A DNA stretch of 34,714 bases from Calothrix sp. HK-06 (GCF_001904745.1 NZ_MRCD01000093.1:1-34714); one strand, 5' to 3'; positions 27,256 to 34,714 are shown, counted from the first letter of the stretch. Made by a program: numbers and translations. The notes: generated by a model from the letters alone, not told the origin.

Positions 27256-29003
27256 GTGTTTTTCCTTGAGTCTATAGACACTAAAGGAATACCCCAGTCT
27301 ATTTGTGCATTTAACTGGCTACCCAACTGTAATCGTAATCCTAAACCTGTTGATACTAAAGTACTTGTTTCGGGATTTGGAGTATCACCTTTATTCCATG
27401 ATGTACCGACATCAATAAAAGGTACTACTTGTAATACTGATTGTGACTGACGCTGGCGCCATATTGGTAAGCGAACTTCTGCACTAGCAAAAAATCCGTT
27501 GTCAGTAAGTAGTGCGTCTTGACGATATCCTCTAACGCTTTGCTGTCCACCTAAACCAAATTGTTCGAGTGCAACAAGTGGCCTGTCAGCAAACTGTAAG
27601 TCACCACGTAAAAGCAATAAAGTATCAGGAGCAAGTAACCGTACCCACTGTGCTTGTCCTCTCCATGCATAAAACCTACTATCGGCAGAATCGGCCTTAA
27701 TTGTAGAATTAAGTGCATCGAGTCCAATACTAAACTGTGAACGTGCGGCAAATACCTGCTGACTATCACGTTGCGTCCATTCTTGAATAAACCGTAATGC
27801 TGTTACACTAGTTCTACCATTAGAATCGGCACCAACAGCAGGAAATGGAATTGGGCCATCCGGGTCGTTATTTAATAAGCTAGCTTGACTTTCGCGTCGA
27901 GTTAGTGCAAGTCCTACTGCTAACTCACGATTTGGTTTTTGAATTATGGGTTGACGTAGTGTAACTTCGTAATATTTTGAATAAGATTGAATATCAAGCG
28001 TGTTAAAGGGACGTTCGATGACGTTGTTGTCAGATGTTCCGTAACTAAAGGCAAAAGTGCCGTTGCGAGGATTAATTGGGACTGTATAGTTAAAATCAAA
28101 AGAGTTGCTACCATCGGTATTTGTATAGCTACCCCTCAAACTATCACCCCATCCTAAAAGGTTTGCTTCGCTTAATTGCACAGAGCGTCTAAAACTACCT
28201 ACACTTGGTGAACGTCCATTATCAATACTAAACTGGGCATCAAATGTCTTAGCTTCACGCACCTGGACTTCAAGTGTACTAACACCAGGACGAGTACCTG
28301 CAGCTAGTTCTGCAGAAAGATTTTGAATTAACGGGTTCAACTGAAGAACTTGCAACGCTTCGAGCAAACGTTCTCTATTTAAAGGTTTTCTAGTGGCAAT
28401 TTCTAAACGACTTCGTACATAACCAGCATTGAGTCTGCGTGTACCGTTTACCTTAATCTCTTCGAGCGAACCTTCAATAACTCGAATTTCAACCACCCCA
28501 TCCTTAAGCTTTTGTGGTGGTATATATGCTCCACTCGTAATATAACCTCTGTCAACGTAATACTTTGTAATTTCCGAGCGAACCTGAAATAGGTCGGCAA
28601 TTGTAATCGGACGGTTTCTATACTTTTCTGTAATTTTATCAAAATCTTTTGCGCTAAATACAGTACTACCAGTCACGTTGAATTTTGTTACTTTTATTGT
28701 CTGCGGGATATCCCCAGGCTGATTTTGTTCGGGTGCTGTCGGTGGATTTATGTCACTGCCTGGTAACAATTGGTCGGGAGGTGGCAACTGTGGTGGCGCC
28801 GTTGGTTCGGGCAAAGGTCTATCAGATGGTGGCTTTATCTCTGGACGCGGGAAATCTGGATTTTGCTGTCTACCTGGTAAATCTTCTGGTCTTATTACCT
28901 GTGCCTTCAGTGGTTCTACTGAATTAATTACAGCTATAACAACAAGGTATAAACAAATGTAAAATCGATGAATACGACTGTTTAAAAGCAATTTATAAAA
29001 CAT
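27207..29003 (-). CDS. TpsB-type outer-membrane transporter (ShlB/FhaC/HecB family)
   Basis: A 598-residue outer-membrane protein of two-partner secretion. An N-terminal signal segment (FYICLYLVVIAVINS) is followed by a proline-rich linker (about 38-100). A POTRA module comes next (about 103-255: KVTKFNVTGSTVFSAKDF, IRVIEGSLEEIKVNG), then the beta barrel. The loop-6 signature QSVRGYR is near residue 505 and the terminal residue is Phe, as required for barrel assembly. Its substrate is most likely the TpsA-type protein encoded divergently at 29704. The TPR-CHAT gene overlaps its 3' end by 49 bp. Length and motifs are intact. Confidence 0.92.
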   Translation of the reverse strand: MFYKLLLNSRIHRFYICLYLVVIAVINSVEPLKAQVIRPEDLPGRQQNPDFPRPEIKPPSDRPLPEPTAPPQLPPPDQLLPGSDINPPTAPEQNQPGDIPQTIKVTKFNVTGSTVFSAKDFDKITEKYRNRPITIADLFQVRSEITKYYVDRGYITSGAYIPPQKLKDGVVEIRVIEGSLEEIKVNGTRRLNAGYVRSRLEIATRKPLNRERLLEALQVLQLNPLIQNLSAELAAGTRPGVSTLEVQVREAKTFDAQFSIDNGRSPSVGSFRRSVQLSEANLLGWGDSLRGSYTNTDGSNSFDFNYTVPINPRNGTFAFSYGTSDNNVIERPFNTLDIQSYSKYYEVTLRQPIIQKPNRELAVGLALTRRESQASLLNNDPDGPIPFPAVGADSNGRTSVTALRFIQEWTQRDSQQVFAARSQFSIGLDALNSTIKADSADSRFYAWRGQAQWVRLLAPDTLLLLRGDLQFADRPLVALEQFGLGGQQSVRGYRQDALLTDNGFFASAEVRLPIWRQRQSQSVLQVVPFIDVGTSWNKGDTPNPETSTLVSTGLGLRLQLGSQLNAQIDWGIPLVSIDSRKNTWQENGIYFSIIYNPF

Positions 29004-29314
29004 AATAAACGAATTTGCTAAACCACACCACTCAAACTAACTCTAAGTACGAAAGTCATACTTGACACATATGCCATTTGCATGACAATTATTTCTTAAG
29101 CTTTGACAATTTTATGGTATCTAAGTTAATTCCAACACATACAGCCTAAATTTATGCCAAATTGGCATAATTTAAAGTGTACAGCTTGTTACATCCCTAA
29201 TACTGGCGTTTTTTTAGTTGTCAAAGTGCATAAGTTGATTTGCCTCGCATCTATAGCAAGGCAGAAGCATAACGCTTAGTTTGTGCTTACAGAAAGATAA
29301 AATTTACAATACTT
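29004..29314. promoter_or_regulatory. divergent control region between tpsB-CHAT and the Cys-rich gene-tpsA
   Basis: This 311-bp region holds both start regions. It has a perfect 17-bp palindrome (TATGCCAA-A-TTGGCATA, 29153-29169) and a related half-matching site TATGCCATTTGCATG (29070-29084), both beginning TATGCCA. Two TTGACA hexamers (29062-29067, 29103-29108) could be -35 boxes on the plus strand, but their -10 partners are weak. A regulator binding the TATGCCA sites could control both directions (inference). Confidence 0.5.
29153..29169. promoter_or_regulatory. 17-bp perfect palindrome, candidate operator
   Basis: Eight-base arms TATGCCAA and TTGGCATA flank a single A. The site lies about 150 bp from each divergent start codon. 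No T-run follows and no gene ends nearby, so an operator is more likely than a terminator. Confidence 0.5.
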
Positions 29315-29650
29315 ATGAGCAATTCACAACTAGAATCGAACACATACCCTGACGCTGGTTTTGGTACACTTCCAGAGGATGCCACTAAATTGCAGCAATT
29401 GCAACATGATATTTTGCAAGAATTTATGAAACTCTTAAATAACTCTCAAATGGATGAGATAGTTAAGGGTTATGGTTTGACGGCTGATAAAGTGATTAAA
29501 TTTGAGGCTGTTATTAACTTGAATAAAATACAAAGCATGGACGTAGCACTTAGCGACCAAGAAATGCAGCAAAGCTTAAAACAAATTCCAGGAGAGGAAT
29601 TAAAGCTATTTAGTTGCTGTTTATGCAATGGTCGGTGCTGCCCTTGCTGA
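29315..29650 (+). CDS. small protein with Cys-rich CCxC-xxx-CCxC tail, possible peptide precursor or metal-binding protein
   Basis: A 111-residue protein I cannot assign to a family. Residues about 20-100 have no cysteine and look helical (ATKLQQLQHDILQEFMKLLN, MDEIVKGYGLTADKVIKF, LSDQEMQQSLKQIPGEELKL). The last eleven residues are CCLCNGRCCPC: six cysteines as two CCxC units separated by NGR. A long acidic helical 'leader' with a compact Cys-rich C-terminal 'core' is the layout of ribosomally made and modified peptides, but also of small metal-binding proteins. No modification enzyme was found in the window. It has no signal peptide. It is divergent from the TpsB-CHAT pair and 53 bp before tpsA, with a hairpin between, so co-transcription with tpsA is likely. 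The ATG has only a weak purine-rich upstream region (AGAAAGATA). Confidence 0.75.
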   Translation: MSNSQLESNTYPDAGFGTLPEDATKLQQLQHDILQEFMKLLNNSQMDEIVKGYGLTADKVIKFEAVINLNKIQSMDVALSDQEMQQSLKQIPGEELKLFSCCLCNGRCCPC

Positions 29651-29662
29651 TAATGTAGTATT

Positions 29663-29681
29663 GTGGGCGCCTGCTGCCCAC
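29663..29681 (+). terminator. intercistronic hairpin between the Cys-rich gene and tpsA
   Basis: GTGGGC and GCCCAC pair around a 7-base loop, 12 nt after the stop codon of the small gene and about 22 nt before the tpsA start region. There is no T-run, so it may act as an attenuator or RNA-processing/stability element rather than a full terminator. Confidence 0.45.
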
Positions 29682-29703
29682 CTTACAAAATATTCTCGCG
29701 CTC

Positions 29704-32028
29704 GTGGTTACACAAATGTTACATCCGTGCTATCACTATAAGTTACATTGTGCAAGAGTTATATCTCTTGCGGCAACATTGCAAATAAGTGTACTATCTA
29801 ATACGTGTGTAGCTCAAATTACTCCAGATAATACTCTACCGACAAATTCGCGCGTTTTGGGTCAAGGTGAGACCAAAGTTATAGAAGGTGGAACGCAAGC
29901 TGGAAAAAACTTATTTCACAGTTTTGAAGAATTCTCTGTTTTGGGTGGACAAACAGCTTACTTTAATAATTCTGTAAATATTGAAAACATAATTACTAGA
30001 GTTACAGGCAAGTCTAGCTCTGATATTGATGGTACACTTCGCAGTAATGGTACAGCAAATTTCTTTCTAATCAATCCTAACGGTATTATATTCGGCGCCA
30101 ATGCCTTATTAGATATTGGAGGCTCATTTGTTGGTACCACAGCTAGTAGTATAAAATTTGAGGATGGTAGCAAATATAGTGCCGTAGAACCTCAAACACC
30201 TTTACTTACAATAAGTACACCAATTGGTTTACAATTTGGTACCAATCCTGCATCAATTCGTAATCAATCTCAAGCAAGTCCGAACAGCGCAAAAGGCTAT
30301 TTTGATAATCCTGAAGGTTTGCGGGTTTCACCTGGCAAAACTTTGGCATTAATAGGTGGTGATATTTATTTAGAGTCAGGAAATTTAACAGCACCATTAG
30401 GTCAAATAGAACTTGGAAGCGTTGGAAGTAACAGTTTTGTTAATTTAATACCAACAAGTGAAGATTGGATTTTTGGTTATAAAGATGTTAATAATTTTAG
30501 AAACATACAAATTACAAGCAAAAATCTTTTAAATTCATCGAATATAACAACAAGTGGTCAAAGTGGTAGTGGGAATATTCATTTTATTGGCAACATTATA
30601 GAAATATTTGGTGTTGGTGGTATTTTTAACTTAACTTTAGGTGACAAAAATGCTGGTGATATTGTTATCGATGCAGATAAACTCATACTTAAAGATGGCG
30701 CCCAAGTGCTAGCTGGTACAGTTGGAAAAGGTACAGGAGGAAATTTAACTATAAATGCTTCTAATATAGATGTGCTTGGTGGCTCATATACTGAATTAAA
30801 TTATTTTGCAATTAGTACAATATCTAGTACAACATACCAAGTTGGAAACGCAGGAAATGTTAACATTAATACTGGAAAATTACGAGTTAAAGATGGAGGA
30901 AATATAGTAGTTGAATCAAGCGGTATAAATACACAAGAATCATCATTTAAAGATGTGTTACCCGCAACAGGTAATGCTGGCAATTTGACTATTAATGCTA
31001 CACAGTTAATAGAAGTAACAGGTAAATCACCTGACAATAATAGTAATTTATCTGCTACCACATTAGGTTCTGGAAATGCTGGGAAATTGACTGTTAATAC
31101 AGGTAAACTGATAGTTAATAATGGTGCAGAAATAAAGGTAGGTAGTAGAGTCGAAACTAATAGTAGTGGAAAATATCTTGGAGACAGATTTAATTTAGGT
31201 AAAGCAGGTAACTTAGATATAAGAGCAAATTCCATACTCATTGATAATCAAGGCAAAATTACATCCGAGACAGATTTAGGGCAAGGTGGTAATATTACCT
31301 TGCAAACACAATTATTACAAATGCGTCGTAATAGTTTAATATCTACCAGTGCAGGTAAAATACAATCAAGCGGTGATGGTGGTAACATTATAATTAATGC
31401 TCGTAACGGTTTTATAGTTGCGGCAAGAAATGAAAATAATGATATTATAGCGAATGGGTTTAGCGGTTCTGGTGGTAAGATTACAATTGACACGAATGGT
31501 ATATTAGGTATCGAAGTACTTAATCGAGAAGATTTAATACGCAAGATAGGTAGTAACGACCCATTTCAAATCGACCCACAAAAGCTTTCTACAAGTAACA
31601 TTTCTGCAATTTCTCAAACTAATGCGAATTTAGACGGTATAGTAAGCATTACCACTCCACATACTGATAGTAGCAGCGGTTTAGTTAATTTACCAGAAAA
31701 ACCTAATGTCCCAACAATAACCCAAGCTTGTAAAGCAGACACTACTAGGCAAAACAAATTCTCTATAGTTGGACGCAGAGGACTAGCTACAAATCCAACA
31801 GAATTTTTAAGAAACACTACAATACCCGATACCGATTGGATTTCTCTAGAAAGTTCTACAGTGCAATATCCAAATCAACAATCTCAAATCACTACATATA
31901 ATAACAATAATAATTCAGTTATAGAAGCACAAGCATGGAAATTAGATAAAGATGGAAGTATTATCTTAGTAAGTACTGCACCAACAGTTATACATCACTC
32001 TAAAGCATTTGTGGCGCCTGCATGTTAA
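29704..32028 (+). CDS. TpsA-type secreted protein with filamentous-haemagglutinin N-terminal domain
   Basis: A 774-residue exoprotein of two-partner secretion. A signal region (VISLAATLQISVLSNTCVA, cleavage plausible before QITPD) is followed by the TPS secretion domain (about 40-280) with the hallmark FFLINPNGIIFGANA (NPNG at 124-127) and GGSFVGTTAS. The rest is Gly/Asn/Ile-rich repeats of the right-handed beta-helix type (GNAGNLTINATQL, GGNITLQTQLLQM). The C-terminus has a Cys in ITQACKADT and a final APAC, a pattern seen in many cyanobacterial members. The partner transporter is the divergent gene at 27207. The start is either GTG 29704 or ATG 29716; neither has a clear ribosome-binding site, which fits translation coupled to the small gene upstream. 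Probable role is a surface or extracellular adhesin; ligand unknown. Confidence 0.9.
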   Translation: MVTQMLHPCYHYKLHCARVISLAATLQISVLSNTCVAQITPDNTLPTNSRVLGQGETKVIEGGTQAGKNLFHSFEEFSVLGGQTAYFNNSVNIENIITRVTGKSSSDIDGTLRSNGTANFFLINPNGIIFGANALLDIGGSFVGTTASSIKFEDGSKYSAVEPQTPLLTISTPIGLQFGTNPASIRNQSQASPNSAKGYFDNPEGLRVSPGKTLALIGGDIYLESGNLTAPLGQIELGSVGSNSFVNLIPTSEDWIFGYKDVNNFRNIQITSKNLLNSSNITTSGQSGSGNIHFIGNIIEIFGVGGIFNLTLGDKNAGDIVIDADKLILKDGAQVLAGTVGKGTGGNLTINASNIDVLGGSYTELNYFAISTISSTTYQVGNAGNVNINTGKLRVKDGGNIVVESSGINTQESSFKDVLPATGNAGNLTINATQLIEVTGKSPDNNSNLSATTLGSGNAGKLTVNTGKLIVNNGAEIKVGSRVETNSSGKYLGDRFNLGKAGNLDIRANSILIDNQGKITSETDLGQGGNITLQTQLLQMRRNSLISTSAGKIQSSGDGGNIIINARNGFIVAARNENNDIIANGFSGSGGKITIDTNGILGIEVLNREDLIRKIGSNDPFQIDPQKLSTSNISAISQTNANLDGIVSITTPHTDSSSGLVNLPEKPNVPTITQACKADTTRQNKFSIVGRRGLATNPTEFLRNTTIPDTDWISLESSTVQYPNQQSQITTYNNNNNSVIEAQAWKLDKDGSIILVSTAPTVIHHSKAFVAPAC

Positions 32029-32040
32029 ACTATCAAATTC

Positions 32041-32107
32041 TCTTGTGGAGCGGGCAAGGATGCCCGCGCGTAATATCAGAACGGGCAGGGATGCTCATTC
32101 CACAAGA
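32041..32107. terminator. inverted-repeat element between convergent genes, probable bidirectional terminator
   Basis: Outer arms TCTTGTGGA (32041-32049) and TCCACAAGA (32099-32107) enclose inner complementary pieces (CGGGCAAGGATGCCCG and ACGGGCAGGGATGCTC). It starts 12 nt after the tpsA stop codon and ends 9 nt before the flippase stop codon on the other strand. Part of the same sequence (CATTCCACAAGA) recurs near 8058-8070, so it belongs to a repeat family. Confidence 0.65.
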
Positions 32108-32116
32108 TAGAAAACT

Positions 32117-33391
32117 TTATTTACCCACAGCAATTTTATCAGGTTGTTGTGTAAACACCTTTTTCATCACCCAAATTGTAAAAATAGGCATAGCAATAAG
32201 CTGTGATATTAAAACAGCACACGCAACCGCAAAAATGCCATACTTAACTGCAATCAAGAGCGAAACAGCAAAAATACCTGTAAAAATTAAGTTCCAGTAA
32301 AAATCAAGATGTGTCTGATTCGTAGCTTGTAATAATTGCGAAGTCGCTCGCGATAATGCTATAGGTATAGCCGATAAACAAATTACAATCAATATTGGTA
32401 TCCCTTCTACCCATTTGTTCCCAAATACAATCGGCACATATAACGGCGCCAGACTAGATTGTAAAATTACCAATGGAATTACAATTAAGGCAACAGTTTT
32501 TAACCCCCGAAAGAATTGCTTTTTCATTTGGAATTTATCACCCTGCACAGAACATAAATGAGGATAAAGTGCTGAGGTAAAAGCGTTAATGATGCTTTGA
32601 CTAATTCCTAAACCTGCATTAAATGCAAAAAAATACAGTCCTAATGCTTCAATACCAATAAAATATCCCACTAATAAATAATCTAAATTCATTCTCAGTT
32701 TACTTAGGGCATTTACACCAAGCATTTTTAGCCCAAAGCTTGTAATTACACGCCATTTATCTAATGTAAACGATTTGGGCGGGCGCCAGCTATGATTCAT
32801 TAAGTTTATTATAATATTAATGGGTATAGTCATAACTACAGGCAAAATTACAGCCCAAGACCCCATTTTACCCAAAGCTAAAATTATAGTTAAAATATTC
32901 CCAAAAATTAATTGTGCTGCTGTAGATATAGCAGTGATTTTTAATCGATTTTCACGTTGAATAAGATTCGCCTGAATAGTAAATATAGGTAAAGCTAAAT
33001 AAGCTGTTGCAACTACGCAAATAGGCAAAATTAATTGATTATTTTTATAAAAACTAGCAATTGGAAAAGCTGCTAAACATTGAAATATAAATAGTAAAAT
33101 ACATAACAACCAATTTAACCAGTAGCTTGTATTACAGACCGTTTCTATTTCATCTTCACTTGCTTGCACAAGTTTGGCGCCAAACCCAGGATTGATAGTT
33201 AAAACATAGCCAAAATCAACAATCGTGAAAATTATTGAAGCAATACCATAGTCATACGAAGTAAAGGTACGAGCCAATACTACGGTAGTGGCTAATCTTG
33301 CAATCCGATTAAAAAGTTCTGCACCTCCTAACCAACCAATATTACTAATAAAGCGGTCTGATAATAGCCGTTTTATTTTATTAACCATCAT
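32117..33391 (-). CDS. oligosaccharide flippase, Wzx-like (MOP superfamily)
   Basis: A 424-residue integral membrane protein with about twelve hydrophobic helices across its full length. It has the N-terminal pattern of polysaccharide-biosynthesis flippases: a short basic start, then SNIGWLGGAELFNRIARLAT, VVLARTFTSYDYGIASII and the later QANLIQRENRLKITAIST. Such proteins move lipid-linked sugar units across the cytoplasmic membrane for exopolysaccharide, O-antigen or capsule assembly. It lies directly downstream of the glycosyltransferase gene on the same strand, but an inverted-repeat element separates them. The substrate cannot be read from sequence. Two adjacent ATGs open the gene (33391, 33388). 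Confidence 0.9.
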   Translation of the reverse strand: MMVNKIKRLLSDRFISNIGWLGGAELFNRIARLATTVVLARTFTSYDYGIASIIFTIVDFGYVLTINPGFGAKLVQASEDEIETVCNTSYWLNWLLCILLFIFQCLAAFPIASFYKNNQLILPICVVATAYLALPIFTIQANLIQRENRLKITAISTAAQLIFGNILTIILALGKMGSWAVILPVVMTIPINIIINLMNHSWRPPKSFTLDKWRVITSFGLKMLGVNALSKLRMNLDYLLVGYFIGIEALGLYFFAFNAGLGISQSIINAFTSALYPHLCSVQGDKFQMKKQFFRGLKTVALIVIPLVILQSSLAPLYVPIVFGNKWVEGIPILIVICLSAIPIALSRATSQLLQATNQTHLDFYWNLIFTGIFAVSLLIAVKYGIFAVACAVLISQLIAMPIFTIWVMKKVFTQQPDKIAVGK

Positions 33392-33480
33392 TTAGATATA
33401 AATACGGAACAATTGTATAATTTTATGCGATTATCTCTGTAAAATCAAATACTTTGTAAAGACGAATAAAGTAAAATTTT

Positions 33481-33545
33481 AGAAACCGGGTTTCTAGGCA
33501 AAATCCTGATTTTTATTACAATTTAAATCAAGAAACCCGGTTTCT
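33481..33545. repeat. AGAAACC-type inverted-repeat element, copy C
   Basis: Perfect 15-bp arms (AGAAACCGGGTTTCT, 33481-33495; reverse complement, 33531-33545) flank an AT-rich centre that differs from copies A and B. It begins 16 nt after the glycosyltransferase stop codon on the minus strand, in a terminator position. Confidence 0.75.
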
Positions 33546-33561
33546 TAACGGAAATCACGAT

Positions 33562-34377
33562 TTATTGCCAATAGCATCCAAAAAACAGTTGCCCTGTTAA
33601 GCGCATAGCTTTTGCGACTTTGCCTTTGATTGCAATAGACCAGTTTGGCTCGTTACCAATGTATCTACGCATAATGCTTTCTGTTTCCTCACGTAATTGT
33701 GTATTATTGCTTCTCGATTTTTGTTTCGGATGTACGCGGTATTTAGACCAGAAGCGATGTACATGATAAACCGGAGTGACTTCAGCGAAACGGATCCATA
33801 AGTCAAGGTCAAGCGTTATTTCATACCGACGGTCTACACCACCAATCTCTTCATACAAATCACGGCGCCAAAATGTAGATGGTTGAGGCACATAGTTGAT
33901 GTCGTATAGATAAATAAAGCGGTTGAATCCGAGTTCTTTTTTGCGCTTGATTAAATTGCCTTGAGCATCAATCCAAGAGTAGTCACCGTATACAACTCTG
34001 ACTTGTGGATTATCTAAAAAATACTGCCCAACCTCTTGCAGTGCATTGGGTTCAAATAAATCATCCGAATTTAACATACAGAAGATATCACCTGTCGCAC
34101 GTGCAAATCCTTTAATAAGTTTCTCAACTTGCAAAGTATTCGGTTCAACGAAGTAATCTGTGATGTAATCTCGATAACGTTCAATAATTTCGCGACTACC
34201 ATCCGTTGAGCCACCGTCTATGACTATATATTCCAGATTTTCGTACTTTTGACTAATCACGCTTTGTATTGTCGCTTCAATATAAGGTGCGTGATTGTAG
34301 CAAGTTGTGATTACTGTTATTTTTGGGAGCGCGTTTTGTAATCTGGCGCCATTTCTTACTGGTGCAATTTGTATCAT
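33562..34377 (-). CDS. family 2 glycosyltransferase
   Basis: A 271-residue GT-A-fold glycosyltransferase. It has the GT2 start PKITVITTCYNHAPYIEATI, the nucleotide-binding VIDGGSTDGS (52-61), the metal-binding NSDD (103-106, a DxD-type motif), and the acceptor-side PQPSTFWRRDLYEEIGGVD followed by LDLDLWIRFAE. There is no membrane helix, so it is cytosolic or peripheral. It transfers a sugar from a nucleotide-sugar donor to a growing glycan; donor and acceptor cannot be read from sequence. Together with the flippase downstream it probably marks the edge of an exopolysaccharide or O-antigen cluster extending beyond the window. A Fur-box-like sequence lies about 100 bp upstream. Confidence 0.92.
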   Translation of the reverse strand: MIQIAPVRNGARLQNALPKITVITTCYNHAPYIEATIQSVISQKYENLEYIVIDGGSTDGSREIIERYRDYITDYFVEPNTLQVEKLIKGFARATGDIFCMLNSDDLFEPNALQEVGQYFLDNPQVRVVYGDYSWIDAQGNLIKRKKELGFNRFIYLYDINYVPQPSTFWRRDLYEEIGGVDRRYEITLDLDLWIRFAEVTPVYHVHRFWSKYRVHPKQKSRSNNTQLREETESIMRRYIGNEPNWSIAIKGKVAKAMRLTGQLFFGCYWQ

Positions 34378-34714
34378 GACTTCTGAATTGATTACTGAAC
34401 TTTAGTCAACAGGGCCCAGTAGTGCGAATTAACCTGATAATATTTATTATTGATAAAACTTCTTTACAGTAGCTTAATAATTATCATTATCATATTGACT
34501 TTCATTAACGCCTATATGATTCTTCAACCATTATTTAATACTTTCAATTATTTGAACCAAACACAAATAAGATGCAGCAAAGTTAGTGCCTAAAGATTAA
34601 AGTTATCTCAAGACTAAATAATATTTGTTTTTAGTATGCAATGTAATTTTATATGCTTAAATAATTGATTGGTTCTTTACATGATAATTAAAATAATTGG
34701 TCATTAGAATGAAT
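34378..34714. other. non-coding region at the right edge, promoter side of the glycosyltransferase
   Basis: A very AT-rich stretch with no open frame of coding character. It contains the Fur-like site at 34473-34491 and a second ATAATATTTATTATTGATAA stretch at 34437-34456. Whatever lies to the right is outside the window. Confidence 0.4.
34473..34491 (-). promoter_or_regulatory. Fur-box-like sequence
   Basis: Read on the minus strand it is GATAATGATAATTATTAAG, which agrees with the classical 19-bp Fur consensus (GATAATGATAATCATTATC) at 16 of 19 positions, including the first 12. It lies about 100 bp upstream of the glycosyltransferase start. In such AT-rich DNA a chance match is possible, and cyanobacterial Fur proteins use looser sites. 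Confidence 0.4.

Larger units (their letters stand above)
188..34350. repeat. GGCGCC, highly iterated palindrome spread over the whole window
   Basis: By eye I counted about 60 copies of GGCGCC, for example at 188, 3301, 5135, 12208, 20175, 28795 and 34345, in genes and in intergenic DNA alike. At this base composition about 2 would be expected. No GCGATCGC (classical HIP1) was seen. The hexamer thus behaves like HIP1 does in other cyanobacteria. Confidence 0.85.

Noticed and set aside
30801-31241. 146-codon open frame opposite the tpsA gene
   Set aside because: It is a shadow of the repeat-rich beta-helix coding region; composition mirrors the sense strand (Leu/Pro/Thr-rich) and no start signal is visible.
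1-34714. CRISPR array, tRNA, rRNA or tmRNA
   Set aside because: No regularly spaced direct repeats and no cloverleaf or rRNA-like sequence were recognised when reading both strands.

Overview
The window looks like chromosomal DNA of a filamentous, multicellular-type cyanobacterium. The base composition is AT-rich (roughly 40% GC by eye). Nearly every gene belongs to a family typical of or restricted to cyanobacteria: an EGY-type site-2 protease, Uma2, DUF3122, DUF928, DUF1822, a CHAT/CHASE2 protein, a TPR-CHAT protein, a two-partner secretion (TPS) pair and a Ser/Thr-kinase/AAA/GAF/histidine-kinase hybrid. The hexamer GGCGCC occurs about 60 times, against about 2 expected. I saw no copy of the classical cyanobacterial HIP1 octamer GCGATCGC. 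No rRNA, tRNA, CRISPR array or intact insertion sequence was seen.

Layout. (1) 1-350: remnants of a cytochrome P450 gene fused to a fragment of a second helicase gene. (2) 0.5-7.1 kb: single-gene units: a small membrane protein, an Lhr-like SF2 helicase, another membrane protein, a PAP2 phosphatase with an HMA-like N-terminus, an EGY-type protease and Uma2. (3) 7.1-8.2 kb: gene debris, including a 48-nt copy of part of the EGY gene, and one small coiled-coil protein. (4) 8.2-22.6 kb, all minus strand: a metacaspase fused to an alpha/beta hydrolase, DUF3122, a tight DUF1822 / CHAT-CHASE2 / DUF928 operon, an internally deleted kinase pseudogene and its giant intact parent. (5) 22.9-24.6 kb: a YdeI-like protein, a gene-free stretch with strong hairpins, and an HTH-only relative of IS630 transposases. 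(6) 24.7-32.0 kb: a divergent TPS locus. TpsB and an overlapping TPR-CHAT gene lie on the minus strand. A 111-residue protein with a striking CCxC-xxx-CCxC tail, followed by TpsA, lies on the plus strand. (7) 32.1-34.7 kb: an oligosaccharide flippase and a family-2 glycosyltransferase, probably the edge of a polysaccharide cluster, with a Fur-box-like sequence upstream.

How the parts may work together (inference): the middle of the window is rich in signalling and protease genes. It has three clan-CD-type proteases (one caspase, two CHAT), a multidomain kinase, and secreted or envelope proteins around a TPS exporter. The most novel-looking element is the Cys-rich small protein placed directly before tpsA and divergent from tpsB-CHAT, behind a 17-bp perfect palindrome. 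A second theme is gene decay by partial duplication: three intact genes in the window (helicase, EGY protease, kinase) each have a broken copy within about 4.5 kb.
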